Assembly: GCA_965370495.1 (NCBI GenBank)
Contig: CBDUUV010000119.1
Coordinates: forward strand, 1-6,711
Source: Krumholzibacterium sp965370495
Lineage (GTDB): Bacteria; Krumholzibacteriota; Krumholzibacteriia; Krumholzibacteriales; Krumholzibacteriaceae
Reading direction: 5' to 3'
DNA length: 6,711 bases
Positions 5,812 to 6,711 of this stretch are shown here, in pieces (positions within the stretch are counted from its first letter, which is position 1; every line of letters begins with the position of its first letter). The position numbers and the translations under genes were made by a program. The notes below the pieces were generated by a model, which had not been told where the DNA came from, ran no database searches, and saw only the letters and a list, made by a program, of their open reading frames with translations.

Positions 5812-6711
5812 TCATTCATTATCATATTTCAGATACCTTCTCGTTTTCTTGTCGCTTTCCATGATATTGACAAGTTGATTGTCAAGTTTCTGAGCCGCAT
5901 CTATCCCGTATACTTTCAGCATATGGTTCAGCGCAATTGATTCCGAGATGACTGTCAAATTTTTTCCGGGGTAGATCGGGATAACCAGCTGCCGGATATC
6001 CACTCCAAGGATATCTGTCGTATGATTGTCGAGTCCATGACGATCCCATTCAGCGTCCGGATTCCATTCCTCCAGGCGAACGACTACTTCTATACGTTTC
6101 TGGATCCTGACAGCACGTATTCCGAACTGGTCCATAACGTTGATGATACCAACACCCCTGATCTCCATATAATGCCTGAGATGTTCTCTGCCCCTGCCCA
6201 TCAGAATATTACCATGCCTTACTATCTCGACAACATCATCGGCAACAAGACGGTGGCCCCGTTCGATAAGATCAAGAGCAATTTCGCTTTTACCTATAGC
6301 GCTTCGTCCCGAGAAAAGAAGCCCGACACCATACACATCGACAAGAGATCCGTGAAGCGTCATCCTTGGGGCAAAAACGTAATCGAGCTGACTGGTCAAT
6401 ATATGGATAAAGTCAGTGGTCTGCATAGTAGTCCGGAGTACCGGGACACCGTGTTCCTCCGCCCTCGCGATAAGGCCTTCAGCAACTTCAAGCGCCTTCG
6501 TTACGATGATACAGCACAGGGGTTTTGAAAAAACCCTGTCCATGGCATCTTTCTGCTGGTTTTCATCGAGAGACCGTATATACATAATCTCCGTCTCTCC
6601 AAGAATCTGGATCCTTTCGTGCAGATAGTTTTCCATGAAACCAGCCAGCGCAAAAGCAGGCCTGTGTACATCCGAAGTCGTAATAGGTATTTGGCAGTCG
6701 AGCCCTTTTGT
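5812..6711 (-). CDS. hprK: HPr kinase/phosphorylase, 5' end cut by window edge
   Basis: Bifunctional cytoplasmic kinase/phosphorylase that adds phosphate to Ser46 of HPr and removes it, setting carbon-source control. The reading frame is open to the right edge, giving 299 residues; comparison with family members of about 310-330 residues suggests roughly 20 N-terminal residues are missing. The first visible residues include RPAFALAGF and then RIQILGETE, as expected before the N-terminal/kinase junction. In fragment numbering, the HG motif lies near 120, the Walker A P-loop GRSAIGKS at 135-142, RGHRLVADD follows at about 151-159, the HprK signature MEIRGVGIIN is at 182-191, and the C-terminal phosphorylase loop IPIYPGKN is at 244-251. 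The P-loop departs from the usual G(D/E)SG(I/V)GKS at two positions but still fits Walker A. An internal ATG at 6636 is not the start, because homology continues upstream of it. The TGA stop lies 13 nt before the chosen EIIA start. The identity is secure. Confidence 0.96.
   Translation of the reverse strand, partial: TKGLDCQIPITTSDVHRPAFALAGFMENYLHERIQILGETEIMYIRSLDENQQKDAMDRVFSKPLCCIIVTKALEVAEGLIARAEEHGVPVLRTTMQTTDFIHILTSQLDYVFAPRMTLHGSLVDVYGVGLLFSGRSAIGKSEIALDLIERGHRLVADDVVEIVRHGNILMGRGREHLRHYMEIRGVGIINVMDQFGIRAVRIQKRIEVVVRLEEWNPDAEWDRHGLDNHTTDILGVDIRQLVIPIYPGKNLTVISESIALNHMLKVYGIDAAQKLDNQLVNIMESDKKTRRYLKYDNE

Noticed and set aside
6022..6528. Plus-strand open frame of 168 codons opposite hprK
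   Set aside because: Antisense to the HprK P-loop and signature regions; no sign of independent coding.

Overview
The window is one polycistronic block read entirely from the minus strand (right to left). It encodes a phosphoenolpyruvate:sugar phosphotransferase system (PTS) together with its regulatory kinase. In transcription order the genes are: hprK (5' end outside the window), mannose-family EIIA, EIIB, a GH57 family 4-alpha-glucanotransferase/alpha-amylase-like enzyme, EIIC, EIID, HPr, and ptsI (EI; 3' half outside the window). Spacings are mostly 2 to 52 nt. The only longer gap is 85 nt between EIIA and EIIB, and it carries a GC-rich stem-loop. No stretch over 300 bases lacks a gene. 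No RNA gene, mobile element, CRISPR array, promoter or convincing intrinsic terminator was seen; the operon promoter and terminator probably lie outside the window.

The genes can be read as a closed phosphorelay. EI (His200) would take phosphate from PEP and pass it to HPr His15, then EIIA His8, then EIIB His13, and the sugar would be phosphorylated as it passes the EIIC/EIID membrane pair. HPr also keeps Ser46, the residue that HprK phosphorylates and dephosphorylates, so the operon carries both the transport relay and its regulatory brake. The unusual member is the GH57 enzyme between EIIB and EIIC. It closely resembles Thermococcus-type 4-alpha-glucanotransferase, retains both catalytic acids and has no apparent signal peptide, which suggests a link between the PTS and cytoplasmic alpha-glucan (glycogen or maltodextrin) metabolism.

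Several PTS parts are non-canonical. HPr has Leu in place of the Pro that follows the active-site His-x-Arg. EIID has lost the usual GPLAGIGDS-type segment. The HprK P-loop reads GRSAIGKS. EIIB has Ala after the active-site His. These changes raise the question of whether this system transports sugar in the normal way or acts partly as a sensor.

Organism: the gene set and divergence do not look like a Firmicute or an enteric bacterium. HprK plus a mannose-family PTS in one cluster is known from deltaproteobacteria-like lineages and several uncultured phyla, and the base composition looks close to 50% GC by eye. A non-Firmicute, possibly candidate-phylum bacterium is my best inference, with low confidence in any named phylum.
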